From contig JBEBHD010000137.1 of NCBI GenBank assembly GCA_040080915.1, positions 1-13,941 on the forward strand: a DNA stretch of 13,941 nucleotides. Reading direction: 5' to 3'. This document shows, piece after piece, positions 5,808 to 13,136 of the stretch; position 1 is the first letter of the stretch, and each line of letters opens with the position of its first letter. The position numbers and the translations under genes are program-made. The notes under the pieces are model-generated. The model saw nothing but the letters and a program-made list of their open reading frames with translations, searched no databases and had not been told where the DNA came from. Origin of the DNA: M3007 sp040080915. Lineage in GTDB: Bacteria > Bacteroidota > Bacteroidia > Chitinophagales > Saprospiraceae.

Positions 5808-8282
5808 CTATTTTTTGCTGATTTTACCGCGAGCGGTCACATCCCCCACTTGGAGGACATACCAATAAAAACCCGATGGCCGCGATGCCAGATCGGAGAC
5901 GTTGAGTTCGTTCGGCCCGGCAGGAAACGTCGTGTGGGTATTGCTGACCAACGTGCCTGTCGCGTCAAAAATGTCGAGGTGTACCGTCCCGCCGGTCTGC
6001 ATATCGAAAGCAAAATTCACCTCCGATGTGAACGGGACAGGGTAGGTTTTGATCCGTAACGATTGAGAAGGACTGGCCGTGCCGGGCAGAACGGGCTTGC
6101 GAAGGCCCTGCGGCACTTCGGCGATGTGCAAAGTGAGCGTTACGCCGGGGATGATCTCGCCGTCCTCGTTGTAGAAAAAGAAGGGCAGCACGGTTTTGTC
6201 CAACCAGAAAGCCTCCGTGATATCCACCATGCCTTGGCTTGTGCTGGCATCGAACTCGAAGAGCACCTTGTTGTTGATGTCAACGGGGGCATCGTTCTCT
6301 GCGTACCATATTGCCCGGAAGTGGCCGGGGGCGTTCAAGGACCCGCCCGGTGCAATGCTGATGTTTTCCTCGTCGAAGAGTTCGGTATCCGTGCCTGCAG
6401 CCAGATTGAACACGGACAACGAATCGGACACATACCGCACTCCAAACTGCCAGGCGACGGCCTCCTCCGGGGCAGAGGCAACGACCTGTATCCGTCGAGT
6501 GCCGGAGAAATTCACGTTCGCCAGGCTGCCCGCATCAACGAAAAATTCATGGTCGTCGCCGACTAATGGGCTTCCTTCCGTGATCGCGTTGCAGTTGACA
6601 TCGCCGAGTTTGATGCCCGTGAACGACCACGCCGTCTCTGTGCCCGCCAAGCCCGAATCGGTGTGCAAATGGACAAAGTCCATCCACGTTACTGAGTTTG
6701 GCACGGTCAAGCCCAACTGTTGGTTTTTATAGGTTCGAGTAACACCTGTAAACGGATCACTAACTGTTGTGGTAAACGGGTTGACACTAAACTGGTTCCA
6801 AAAGGCTTGATCCTCGGTGTAAAACTTGGGCACATAGCGCCAGTTGACACCGGGGTGGAACTCAGTAATCAATCCAAGAATCAATTGGCGGATGCGTATC
6901 ATGTCAAAGGATGTGATGCTTGCGCTGTTGTTCACATCGGCGGCGATCATCTGGTAAGGGTTTGTGAACGGCTCTAAGCCCAAAAGGTGCCGATTTATTC
7001 GAACGATGTCAAAAGTTGAAACTCCATTGTACGGATCGTTGATGTAGTTCCTGTCGGGCAACGACCAACGCCTCGTGCCTGTCATCGCACACGGTTTGGT
7101 CAGGTAGCGCCCCAAAAGGTTGGTCTTGTTGTCTTGCGGGTTGCAGTAGGGGGCCGCTTCATCGCGTACCTCGACGGGGACATATACCATAGGGGTAATT
7201 GGATTAGGAATCAAAGGGTTGTAGTCCTCACAATTTCGCTCAATGTGCCCATAAGCTGGTGATATGCAAGCCTCTGGCGGCGGTTTCAAATAGGCGTAAT
7301 CGGGGTGAAACAGGTAGAGTGTGCGCATGAACTGCAACTGCTCAAGGGAGAAGCGGTTGCTACAACTAAAGTAATAGCTCATAAGCAGGGTTGGGTCGGG
7401 GTTGTAAGGCAACCCAAGCGGGTCAAAAGGCGAGTTAATGCAAGAAAGAAACTGACAACTGCTGCTAAAGCTGCATTGCCCCGGATCAGCAGGAGTGTCG
7501 CAGAATCCGTCGCCCGTATGATGGCAGGTGTAAGTCACCCCGCTAATATTTACCGGATAGTTTAGCGGCTGGGTAGGGTGATGGACGTACTGTCTGCTTG
7601 GTCCACCAAGGAATGTGTGCGGGAGGCCAAAAAAGTGCCCCATTTCGTGCGCCCACGTCTTGTTGGACATATCCACAGTGAAAACCCCGGGGTGGCTGTA
7701 ATGTATTGGGTCGTTTCCATAACCATTTGCGAAGGGCACCCCATTACTATATATGGAGGTTCCTCCGAGCAAAAAAACGCGAACGCATTTATCGGATGCA
7801 GGCTCGTTTAGTGCTGCGATGTCGGCCCATAAATCGTTTAGATCGGTTCCGAGGTCAAGTTCGTAATAATCGTCGTTGTCTATGTTGGTGGAGCCGCAAA
7901 CGACGAACTCGAAAAGCCCGTTAAAATAGCCGTTCACGGCAGCAATGGCTTGGTTTGGATCGGGATTTTGTTTGGTCGAAGTACCATCGGTACGGCGAAG
8001 GTGGTAAAACCATACGCCCACTTTCCATACACCATCTGCGGCTACGCTGCCGCTGGCAACAGCGTTTTCGCTGGTCGAGTCAATGTCTTCAAGAAAAGCC
8101 AGTCGTTGTTCAAGTGAAATGTCCGGTGTGCCACACGCTTCTTGGGCTTTAGAACCGGTTAATGACCAAAGAACCATGAGCAAGGCTAGTGCGACGCGGT
8201 GAGCGGTGAGCGGTGAGCGGTGAGCGGTGAGCGGTGAGCGGTGAGCGGTGAGCGGTGAGCGGTGAGCGGTGAAGTTTAACAT
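5808..8282 (-). CDS. T9SS-secreted M43 (pappalysin/cytophagalysin-type) zinc metalloprotease with dockerin-like repeats
   Basis: A protein of 824 residues. The metzincin motif HEMGHFFGLPH is at 212-222 (zinc ligands His212, His216, His222; catalytic Glu213). CDTPADPGQC and a Met-turn (LLMSYYF) follow, as in M43. Two dockerin-like segments come next: one around STFDIVRINRHLLG, and one from Asp449 (DVNNSASITSFDMIRIRQL), which suggests calcium binding or domain docking. A beta-rich region leads to a T9SS sorting domain at ~738-824 ending GKISKK. The N-terminus is odd: MLNF, then three TAHRSPL units plus TAHR, encoded by an 11-copy 7-bp repeat, precede the hydrophobic core VALALLMVLW and the cleavage region GSKAQ. 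No better start lies downstream of the repeat, and the promoter at 8326-8355 supports ATG 8280-8282. It should be an extracellular protease. Its expression probably depends on repeat number. Confidence 0.9.
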   Translation of the reverse strand: MLNFTAHRSPLTAHRSPLTAHRSPLTAHRVALALLMVLWSLTGSKAQEACGTPDISLEQRLAFLEDIDSTSENAVASGSVAADGVWKVGVWFYHLRRTDGTSTKQNPDPNQAIAAVNGYFNGLFEFVVCGSTNIDNDDYYELDLGTDLNDLWADIAALNEPASDKCVRVFLLGGTSIYSNGVPFANGYGNDPIHYSHPGVFTVDMSNKTWAHEMGHFFGLPHTFLGGPSRQYVHHPTQPLNYPVNISGVTYTCHHTGDGFCDTPADPGQCSFSSSCQFLSCINSPFDPLGLPYNPDPTLLMSYYFSCSNRFSLEQLQFMRTLYLFHPDYAYLKPPPEACISPAYGHIERNCEDYNPLIPNPITPMVYVPVEVRDEAAPYCNPQDNKTNLLGRYLTKPCAMTGTRRWSLPDRNYINDPYNGVSTFDIVRINRHLLGLEPFTNPYQMIAADVNNSASITSFDMIRIRQLILGLITEFHPGVNWRYVPKFYTEDQAFWNQFSVNPFTTTVSDPFTGVTRTYKNQQLGLTVPNSVTWMDFVHLHTDSGLAGTETAWSFTGIKLGDVNCNAITEGSPLVGDDHEFFVDAGSLANVNFSGTRRIQVVASAPEEAVAWQFGVRYVSDSLSVFNLAAGTDTELFDEENISIAPGGSLNAPGHFRAIWYAENDAPVDINNKVLFEFDASTSQGMVDITEAFWLDKTVLPFFFYNEDGEIIPGVTLTLHIAEVPQGLRKPVLPGTASPSQSLRIKTYPVPFTSEVNFAFDMQTGGTVHLDIFDATGTLVSNTHTTFPAGPNELNVSDLASRPSGFYWYVLQVGDVTARGKISKK
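8196..8272 (-). repeat. Eleven perfect tandem copies of a 7-bp unit (gcggtga on the plus strand) inside the protease start region
   Basis: Exactly 11 copies of gcggtga fill 77 bp, 7 bp after the ATG triplet of the M43 protease gene on the minus strand (unit tcaccgc in coding sense). The unit has no stop in any frame and always encodes the cycle S-P-L-T-A-H-R. Since 7 is not a multiple of 3, copy number sets the frame. Eleven copies join the signal peptide. Ten run into TAG after three codons, and twelve reach TAA 16 codons past the array. This has the layout of a translational ON/OFF switch. Confidence 0.95.
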
Positions 8283-8325
8283 AGCGGAAATCGGTTTTGG
8301 TGAACGAAAAAGGATGAAACGGCTA

Positions 8326-8355
8326 CAAATGTAAACCCTTGTTTTGAGAAGTCAA
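8326..8355 (-). promoter_or_regulatory. Bacteroidota-type promoter of the M43 protease gene
   Basis: On the minus strand, TACATTTG (complement of 8326-8333) matches the TAnnTTTG -7 box. A TTG (complement of 8353-8355) lies 19 nt upstream of it. This is the phylum's sigma-factor consensus spacing. Transcription would begin near 8319, giving a leader of about 35-40 nt before the ATG at 8282. That places the heptamer array inside the coding region. Confidence 0.7.
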
Positions 8356-8391
8356 TAGACCAGTCGAACGAATCCGTGTTAAAGTTGACTA

Positions 8392-8478
8392 TGGCAGACA
8401 GGTTGTGTCTCCCAAAACGGCTGTTCGTACAGGGCGGGAAAGAGGGTTTGCAGGTTTGGGGCCGGGAATAATTAGCGC
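8392..8478 (+). pseudogene. Relic of the 3' end of a second copy of the propeller-like protein gene
   Basis: Bases 8411-8478 align without gaps to 3488-3555 (offset 4923) with 58 of 68 identical. Weaker similarity containing acaggtt continues to about 8392 with small indels. The frame is kept: PKRLFVQGGKEGLQVWGRE and then TAA, against PKRLFVQGGEVSLQVWGRE and then TGA in the intact gene. Three substitutions are silent, one swaps the stop codon, and four clustered ones change three residues. Seven of ten differences are G in the intact copy and A here. Nothing upstream of about 8390 resembles the rest of the gene, so it is a non-coding remnant. Confidence 0.8.
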
Positions 8479-8503
8479 CAATGTTGGCGGAAAAAATGTC
8501 TAA

Positions 8504-8561
8504 TCCACAAAATGGCGCGGATTCATAGGATAAAATCAATGAATTCGCGCCATTTTGTGGA
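8504..8561. repeat. Long inverted repeat (two 23-bp arms, 12-bp spacer) upstream of the AAA+ ATPase gene
   Basis: Arms 8504-8526 and 8539-8561 are complementary at 22 of 23 positions. The exception (8520 with 8545) becomes a G-U pair in RNA. The outer part contains ccacaaaatggcgcg. No T-run follows directly on either strand, so it is unlikely to be an intrinsic terminator. It lies 43 bp before the ATG at 8604, and its right arm covers where a -33 element would be expected for the -7-like box at 8572. An operator, an RNA hairpin or a small dispersed repeat are all possible. Confidence 0.85.
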
Positions 8562-8571
8562 GTAGATGCCG

Positions 8572-8579
8572 TAGGTTTG
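8572..8579 (+). promoter_or_regulatory. Candidate -7 box (TAGGTTTG) for the AAA+ ATPase gene
   Basis: TAGGTTTG fits the TAnnTTTG consensus. A start site about 7 nt downstream would give a leader of roughly 17 nt to ATG 8604. There is no well-spaced TTG: the nearest, at 8555-8557 in the inverted-repeat arm, is only 14 nt away. The assignment rests on the -7 box alone. Confidence 0.4.
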
Positions 8580-8603
8580 TCCGAAAATTCACGATACGGC
8601 AAC

Positions 8604-9761
8604 ATGGAAACATTTGTTCCGAGAACAATTGAGCAGCACATCATCACCCGGCTGACAGGCGAGCCGCGCAAGATCATCCTGCTGTACGGGCAGCGGCAGG
8701 TGGGAAAAACCACTTTGGCCAAGCACCTTCTCGAGCGTTTGGAAGGCAAAAAAGTGTTGCAGATCAACGCCGACTTCAACCCGCACGCCGACGTGTTTTC
8801 CTCCCGCGATTTGGAAAAACTGCGCTTGTTTGTGGGCGGCTTCGATTACTTGTTCATTGACGAAGCACAACGTATTCCGGATATTGGCATCAACTTGAAA
8901 ATCCTGCACGACAACTTCCCGGCCCTCCGCATCCTCGTCACCGGATCATCTTCCCTCGACTTGGCCAACAATGTACACGAACCGCTGACCGGTCGCACTT
9001 GGACATTTCGGTTGTACCCATTTTCTGCCAATGAACTGGTCGCCCGTACCCATGCACTGGACTACCACGGCCGTTTGGAGGAGTGGCTGTTGTACGGATC
9101 CTACCCCGGCGTGTTGGAGTTCGAGAACCGAGCCGACAAGGCCGCATTCCTCCGCGAACTCACGCATGCTTACCTGTACAAAGACGTTCTTGAAATAGGC
9201 GGCGTGCGCCAAAGCGGAAAGCTGCGCGACCTGTTGCGATTGCTGGCGTTTCAAGTTGGTTCGGAGGTTTCGTTCAACGAACTGGGCCGACAACTTGGGC
9301 TTGACACGGCCACCGTGCAACGCTACGTGGACTTGCTGGAAAAAACTTTCGTGCTCAAGGTCGTTAGCGGGTACAGCCGAAACCTGCGAAAAGAGATTTC
9401 CAAAAAACAAAAAGTGTTTTTCGAAGACATCGGGGTTCGGAACGCACTAATCGATTCGTTTTCTCCGCTCAACCTTCGCGACGATACCGGCAGACTCTGG
9501 GAAAATTTTCTCTTCATCGAACGCTCCAAACTGCTAAATAACGCCCAAACTCATGCCAATCAGTTCTTCTGGCGCCTGCAAACCGGGGCCGAACTGGACT
9601 ACGTGGAAGAAGCCGACGGGAGGCTGACGGGCTACGAATTCAAGTTTGGCGACAAAACGGCAAAGCCCCCAAACGCATGGCAGGAGACCTACCCGGAAGC
9701 GACTTTCCAGACGGTAAACAGGGAAAACTGGCTGCCGTTTGTGCTCGGCAGCCAGTCTTGA
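8604..9761 (+). CDS. AAA+ ATPase with DUF4143 and restriction-endonuclease-like C-terminus
   Basis: A protein of 385 residues from ATG 8604 (METFVPRTIEQ). An in-frame TTG at 8577 would add nine residues but is less likely. Walker A is GQRQVGKT at residues 29-36, Walker B is YLFIDEAQ with Asp86-Glu87, and a sensor-like ILVTGSSS follows around 110-117. The middle (about 175-310) matches the DUF4143 winged-helix-like region (ELGRQLGLDTATVQRYVDLL). The end carries GAELDYVEE with Asp332 and YEFKFG with Glu345-x-Lys347, a PD-(D/E)xK-like pattern usual in this family. Members are widespread, often multi-copy and functionally obscure; stress or defence-related roles have been suggested. It is preceded by a long inverted repeat and converges with the next gene with only 3 bp between stop codons. 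Cytoplasmic. Confidence 0.9.
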   Translation: METFVPRTIEQHIITRLTGEPRKIILLYGQRQVGKTTLAKHLLERLEGKKVLQINADFNPHADVFSSRDLEKLRLFVGGFDYLFIDEAQRIPDIGINLKILHDNFPALRILVTGSSSLDLANNVHEPLTGRTWTFRLYPFSANELVARTHALDYHGRLEEWLLYGSYPGVLEFENRADKAAFLRELTHAYLYKDVLEIGGVRQSGKLRDLLRLLAFQVGSEVSFNELGRQLGLDTATVQRYVDLLEKTFVLKVVSGYSRNLRKEISKKQKVFFEDIGVRNALIDSFSPLNLRDDTGRLWENFLFIERSKLLNNAQTHANQFFWRLQTGAELDYVEEADGRLTGYEFKFGDKTAKPPNAWQETYPEATFQTVNRENWLPFVLGSQS

Positions 9762-9764
9762 TTG

Positions 9765-12700
9765 TTACGCACCCATATCCACCACCTGTTTCGATACCAA
9801 CACATCCGCTGGCGGAATACTGCCGGGGCGCGTGCGCTGGTCGGGTTTGAATCGGGCTCCCTGCTTCAGTACGGTCAGGTTGAGCAGCACGCTGGGATCC
9901 GTTTGAGCATTTTCCGGCAGGAAAGCCTGGGCAGCCTCGAGGAAAAGTACGGTGCTCAGTGGGCGCAGAGCTGCGTCGCCGAAAACAGAGGTGAAGTTTT
10001 TGTTGAACGCCATCGTCAGGTTTGTGCCGAAATCGGTCAGCAGTTTCACCGCCCGGGACGGCTCGGTACCGGACTTTTGCAAAAACGCTGCCATTGCCAG
10101 GCCCGCTTTATGGGCTTGGCCGATGATCGTGGCCTCCACAAAGAACAGGCTCTCAAAGTGCATGGCCGTTTTGCCTGACTCGAACTCGTCCAACACGTTT
10201 GCGAGGAACGGGCACGGCTCGCCGGGCTTCCGGGCGGGCACAGGCTGGTAAAACTTGTCTGCGAGTTTTTCCATACCCGGAGTGGCCTTGAGCAACGCAT
10301 GCACTTCGGTCAGTTTGGCCAACAAGTTGTTGTTCGTGCGCGGCCAGTTCAGGATGAGCCGCTGCATTTTTTTGTCCTTCCAATTCCAATAGACACCAGT
10401 TTCAGCCTCAAACCATTTGCCGCCCTTCTCCTGGAACCCGATCATATTCGGCGTGGCCGAGTAAGCCAGCAAAGCGGGCGCAAGGCGGATGTCCTCGTAG
10501 TTTTTCAGGTTTTGAAAATAATAGAACGGGATCAACTGCTTCAGCTGGCGCTGGATGCGGCGCGACATCTTGCCGTAGGCTGCCGCGTTTGGGTCTGTCG
10601 GCGCGTTCATCCACGCTGAAGCGGCCTGTGCGGGCAGGTTCTGTTCCATGTATAGCAACGTATCGCCCAAAATGCCCGCGCCGTTTGGTGCCAAACGTTC
10701 GGCTTGTTGTTCGATGGTAGTTATCCACGTATCCAATGAGCCGTCTTGGAACAAGTTGGGCAAATAGGTTTCCACGTATGGTTTGAGTTGCAGTTGCAGG
10801 TCAGCGACCTTCATGGCGGGGCGGAACTGCTGGAACGAGTAGGCGTAGGCAAGCGGGTTTTGGTCATGTACGCGCAAGACATTGGATTTGGCGCGGAAGT
10901 GCCCGTCAATGGAAAGCGCACTGATCTGTTCCCGGTCGTTGGTCACGACATCGGTGGCCTTCAGGTCGTACACAAAAACGCGGCCGTCCTGTTCGTCGAG
11001 GGCGTTGGCCTTGACGAGGCAGTCGTTCAGGTGCGTGCTGCTGCCTTTGAAAAACGGCAGGTTGATGCTCACGGCACTTTGGATGCGCACGCCGTGGGTG
11101 AGGGAGCCTTCGTTGAGCGTGACACCGGGGGTTGGCTTGGTCAAAATTTTGTCGAACTGCCCCAGCAACGCAAGTTTGATAAACGCGCCCGCCTCGGCCT
11201 TGGCCGTGTCTATGGTCAGGTCAACGAGCGCCGAACTGGTGGTGTTTTTTTGGTACGCTACGTTGAAGCCGTAGCTGTACTGGCGGTTCAGGGCCTTGAG
11301 GGCGAGGTCGTAAAACTCCTGCCGTTTGGCAGTGATCGTGTGGATCGTGTTTCGGATTTCCAAGAGAAGCGGTTGGCTCAGCGTGCCGTCTATGAACCGT
11401 TCCAATTTCAGTTTCAGCCAGTTATCGAGGGTGGCGAAATCAGTCTCCTCTGCCTTTTGGGTGATCTGGTCCAAGTTCAGGCGCTTGTTGATGTTGTCTT
11501 GCAACTTCACCAGTGTATCGGTGAGCAGGCCCCCGTCGAGGATGTGCGAGGCCTTGGTAGCCGCTGCTTGTATTTTTTTCAAAACCTCGGAGTCGGTCAG
11601 GGCGGAAAGCAGGTTTTCCTCCGGCAACATGGCGAGCAGGAACTGGCCGCCGAGCGTACTGAAAAAGTCCACCTTTTCGATTTCCTTGCGCAAAAACGCC
11701 CGCGCTTTTTCCGGCTTGGTATCCATGAGTTTGTTGTTGAACGCACGGATTTTGGTCAGGTTGGCTTTTTTCTCGGCTTGTTTCCACAGGAGGCTGGCCA
11801 CGGCGTGGTCCAGGTTGTTCCATTTTTCCACAAAGCCGAGGAGTTTTCCTTTGGCATCGTTGAAAGCCGTTTCCGGGTCCACGCCGGTGGTATCTTTCAG
11901 AAATTTTTTGAAATAATCGCTGCCGAGCGAGGCGAGCATGCCCGGCAAGGGCGCGTTGGGGTCGCTCCACTGCTCGATGAGCTCGATGTCTTTCATGATC
12001 TGTGCCCCGTGCGTGCCGAAAACAGCGCGGATGAAATCATCGAAATCCTCCGGGAAAAAATTGGACGTATTCGCCTGAGCGCCCACTTGGGCATCCATCG
12101 CGAAATTCCAACCGTTTTGGCGCTGCTTGAACAGGCGGATACGGATTTTCTTGTCCGTTTTGCTGACAGAGTCTCGGCTCACCACCACGGCGAAACGCCC
12201 GCCAGCCTGATACCCGAAGGCCGCTTTGGCACCGAGGCAGAGCCGCAGGCCAATGTCGCCCGACAAGCCGAGGGCCTCGGTTTCCTTCACCCATGTGAAG
12301 TCGAATCCGTACTGGGCCTCGATGCCGACGGACACACTGCTGTCCACCTCGGCAATGATCCACGTGCCCGGTTCGAGGTCGTCCACGGAGGCGATTTGCA
12401 GGGGCAGGAGCCAGCCCTGGACGGTCTCGTTGATGGCGGTTAAGGCTCCTGTGGTTTTGGGCAGCTGACGCACAATGGCAAAGGTGCCCTCGCTTTTTCC
12501 ACCGGCCGTAGCCGCTGCGGAGGCTGGCCCGCCAAAAACAACGCCTGCTTTGGCGCTGCCGCCCACTTCATAACCCCATCGCATGAGCAGGTAGTTGGAT
12601 TTGGCATCGGCGGTCAGTTGCAGACCCGGGGAAATGTCGTCGCCGAGACCGATATCTTTCAGCAAGGATTTGGGTTCGGGGTACACGGCGAGGCCGCTCG

Positions 12701-12971
12701 ACACACCGGCGCTGGCCTTGAAACTGGCCGTGCCGCCGCCACTGGCAAATTGAACACCCTCGCTACCGGCAGTCGCTTTGGCCGATATTTCACTCAGTTG
12801 GATAACGCGGTTGGGAAACGGTGTGTCGCTTTTTAGGGCATCCAGCACGTCCAATGCTCTGGGCAGGATGAATTCGACCCCGGCGTTAGAGTTGCCGCCG
12901 AGCAGTTTTTTCCCAAGGGCTTTGGTGAGCGGAATGACAATACCATCGGTAGTTAGTTTGATGTCGGCCAT
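9765..12971 (-). CDS. Large protein of unknown function (1068 residues)
   Basis: I do not recognise this protein. The start ATG (MADIKLTTDGIVIPL) has an in-frame TAA two codons upstream, which fixes the N-terminus. There is no signal peptide, transmembrane helix or T9SS domain, so it is cytoplasmic or leaves by a signal-less route. Residues 1-300 are rich in Gly, Ala and beta-prone stretches (FASGGGTASFKASAGVSSG; VSVGIEAQYGFDFTWVK; LCLGAKAAFGYQAGGRFAVVV). About 300-560 is Lys-rich and helical (VEKWNNLDHAVASLLWKQAEKK). A mixed region follows, and the last ~150 residues are again helical (AGLAMAAFLQKSG; FFVEATIIGQAHK). No nuclease, protease or nucleotide-binding motif stands out. It appears monocistronic. 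Degenerate heptamer repeats lie just before its start codon. A long opposite-strand frame at 10746-12443 is judged to be its shadow. Confidence 0.85.
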   Translation of the reverse strand: MADIKLTTDGIVIPLTKALGKKLLGGNSNAGVEFILPRALDVLDALKSDTPFPNRVIQLSEISAKATAGSEGVQFASGGGTASFKASAGVSSGLAVYPEPKSLLKDIGLGDDISPGLQLTADAKSNYLLMRWGYEVGGSAKAGVVFGGPASAAATAGGKSEGTFAIVRQLPKTTGALTAINETVQGWLLPLQIASVDDLEPGTWIIAEVDSSVSVGIEAQYGFDFTWVKETEALGLSGDIGLRLCLGAKAAFGYQAGGRFAVVVSRDSVSKTDKKIRIRLFKQRQNGWNFAMDAQVGAQANTSNFFPEDFDDFIRAVFGTHGAQIMKDIELIEQWSDPNAPLPGMLASLGSDYFKKFLKDTTGVDPETAFNDAKGKLLGFVEKWNNLDHAVASLLWKQAEKKANLTKIRAFNNKLMDTKPEKARAFLRKEIEKVDFFSTLGGQFLLAMLPEENLLSALTDSEVLKKIQAAATKASHILDGGLLTDTLVKLQDNINKRLNLDQITQKAEETDFATLDNWLKLKLERFIDGTLSQPLLLEIRNTIHTITAKRQEFYDLALKALNRQYSYGFNVAYQKNTTSSALVDLTIDTAKAEAGAFIKLALLGQFDKILTKPTPGVTLNEGSLTHGVRIQSAVSINLPFFKGSSTHLNDCLVKANALDEQDGRVFVYDLKATDVVTNDREQISALSIDGHFRAKSNVLRVHDQNPLAYAYSFQQFRPAMKVADLQLQLKPYVETYLPNLFQDGSLDTWITTIEQQAERLAPNGAGILGDTLLYMEQNLPAQAASAWMNAPTDPNAAAYGKMSRRIQRQLKQLIPFYYFQNLKNYEDIRLAPALLAYSATPNMIGFQEKGGKWFEAETGVYWNWKDKKMQRLILNWPRTNNNLLAKLTEVHALLKATPGMEKLADKFYQPVPARKPGEPCPFLANVLDEFESGKTAMHFESLFFVEATIIGQAHKAGLAMAAFLQKSGTEPSRAVKLLTDFGTNLTMAFNKNFTSVFGDAALRPLSTVLFLEAAQAFLPENAQTDPSVLLNLTVLKQGARFKPDQRTRPGSIPPADVLVSKQVVDMGA

Positions 12972-12980
12972 GAGTTATTA

Positions 12981-13019
12981 GCGATGAGCGATGAGTGATG
13001 AGGGATGAGTGAGCGGTGT
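12981..13019 (-). repeat. Degenerate 7-bp tandem repeat in the leader of the 1068-residue protein gene
   Basis: Units read gcgatga, gcgatga, gtgatga, gggatga, then a 4-bp partial gtga and gcggtgt. They belong to the same family as the gcggtga array at 8196-8272 (one base different) and lie in the same orientation, 9 bp ahead of the ATG. Length changes here would alter leader length or start-codon accessibility rather than reading frame. The degeneracy suggests it is older and now fairly stable. Confidence 0.85.
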
Positions 13020-13071
13020 AGTTTTGGATAATCAACAATCTGGCCGTTTTTGGGCTTTACTATATTTCTTG

Positions 13072-13079
13072 CAAACATA
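13072..13079 (-). promoter_or_regulatory. Candidate -7 box (TATGTTTG) for the 1068-residue protein gene
   Basis: The complement of 13072-13079 reads TATGTTTG, matching TAnnTTTG. About 20 nt upstream on the minus strand there is only a TTTC-like sequence in place of TTG. A start near 13065 would give a leader of about 95 nt that contains the degenerate heptamer repeats. Confidence 0.45.
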
Positions 13080-13136
13080 CACCGCTTGTTTAGATGAAAG
13101 AAACTGCCTCGGCTTTTTTACAAACATCACATTCCC

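Larger units (their letters stand above)
8283..8603. other. Intergenic region of 321 bp between divergent genes, without a gene of its own
   Basis: The stretch between the ATG of the M43 protease (minus strand) and the ATG of the AAA+ ATPase (plus strand) contains the protease promoter, the relic gene tail and the inverted repeat, listed separately. Frames crossing it, such as a minus-strand one at 8276-8779, run through the relic and the inverted repeat and antisense to the ATPase gene, so they are not credited. I see no tRNA or riboswitch here. Confidence 0.7.

Noticed and set aside
8196..8272. CRISPR-like array
   Set aside because: The units are 7 bp and contiguous, without spacers, so this is a microsatellite.
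8504..8561. Inverted repeat as an intrinsic terminator
   Set aside because: No T-run follows directly on either strand. On the minus strand six T residues come only 7 nt after the stem, and no transcript needing termination there is evident.
8276..8779. Minus-strand frame of 167 codons across the intergenic gap
   Set aside because: It runs antisense through the relic gene tail, the inverted repeat and the ATPase start. Its similarity to a frame at 3152-3583 is only the antisense of the duplicated tail.
10746..12443. Long plus-strand open frame of 565 codons opposite the 1068-residue protein gene
   Set aside because: Its composition (rich in Val, Gly, Phe, Glu, without domain motifs) is what the antisense of a GC-biased gene gives. 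The opposite gene is longer and has sensible helix and strand patterns.
13061..13068. TATATTTC as a promoter for pxpB
   Set aside because: It lacks the final G of the consensus and has no TTG at the right distance, so it is not listed as a separate feature.
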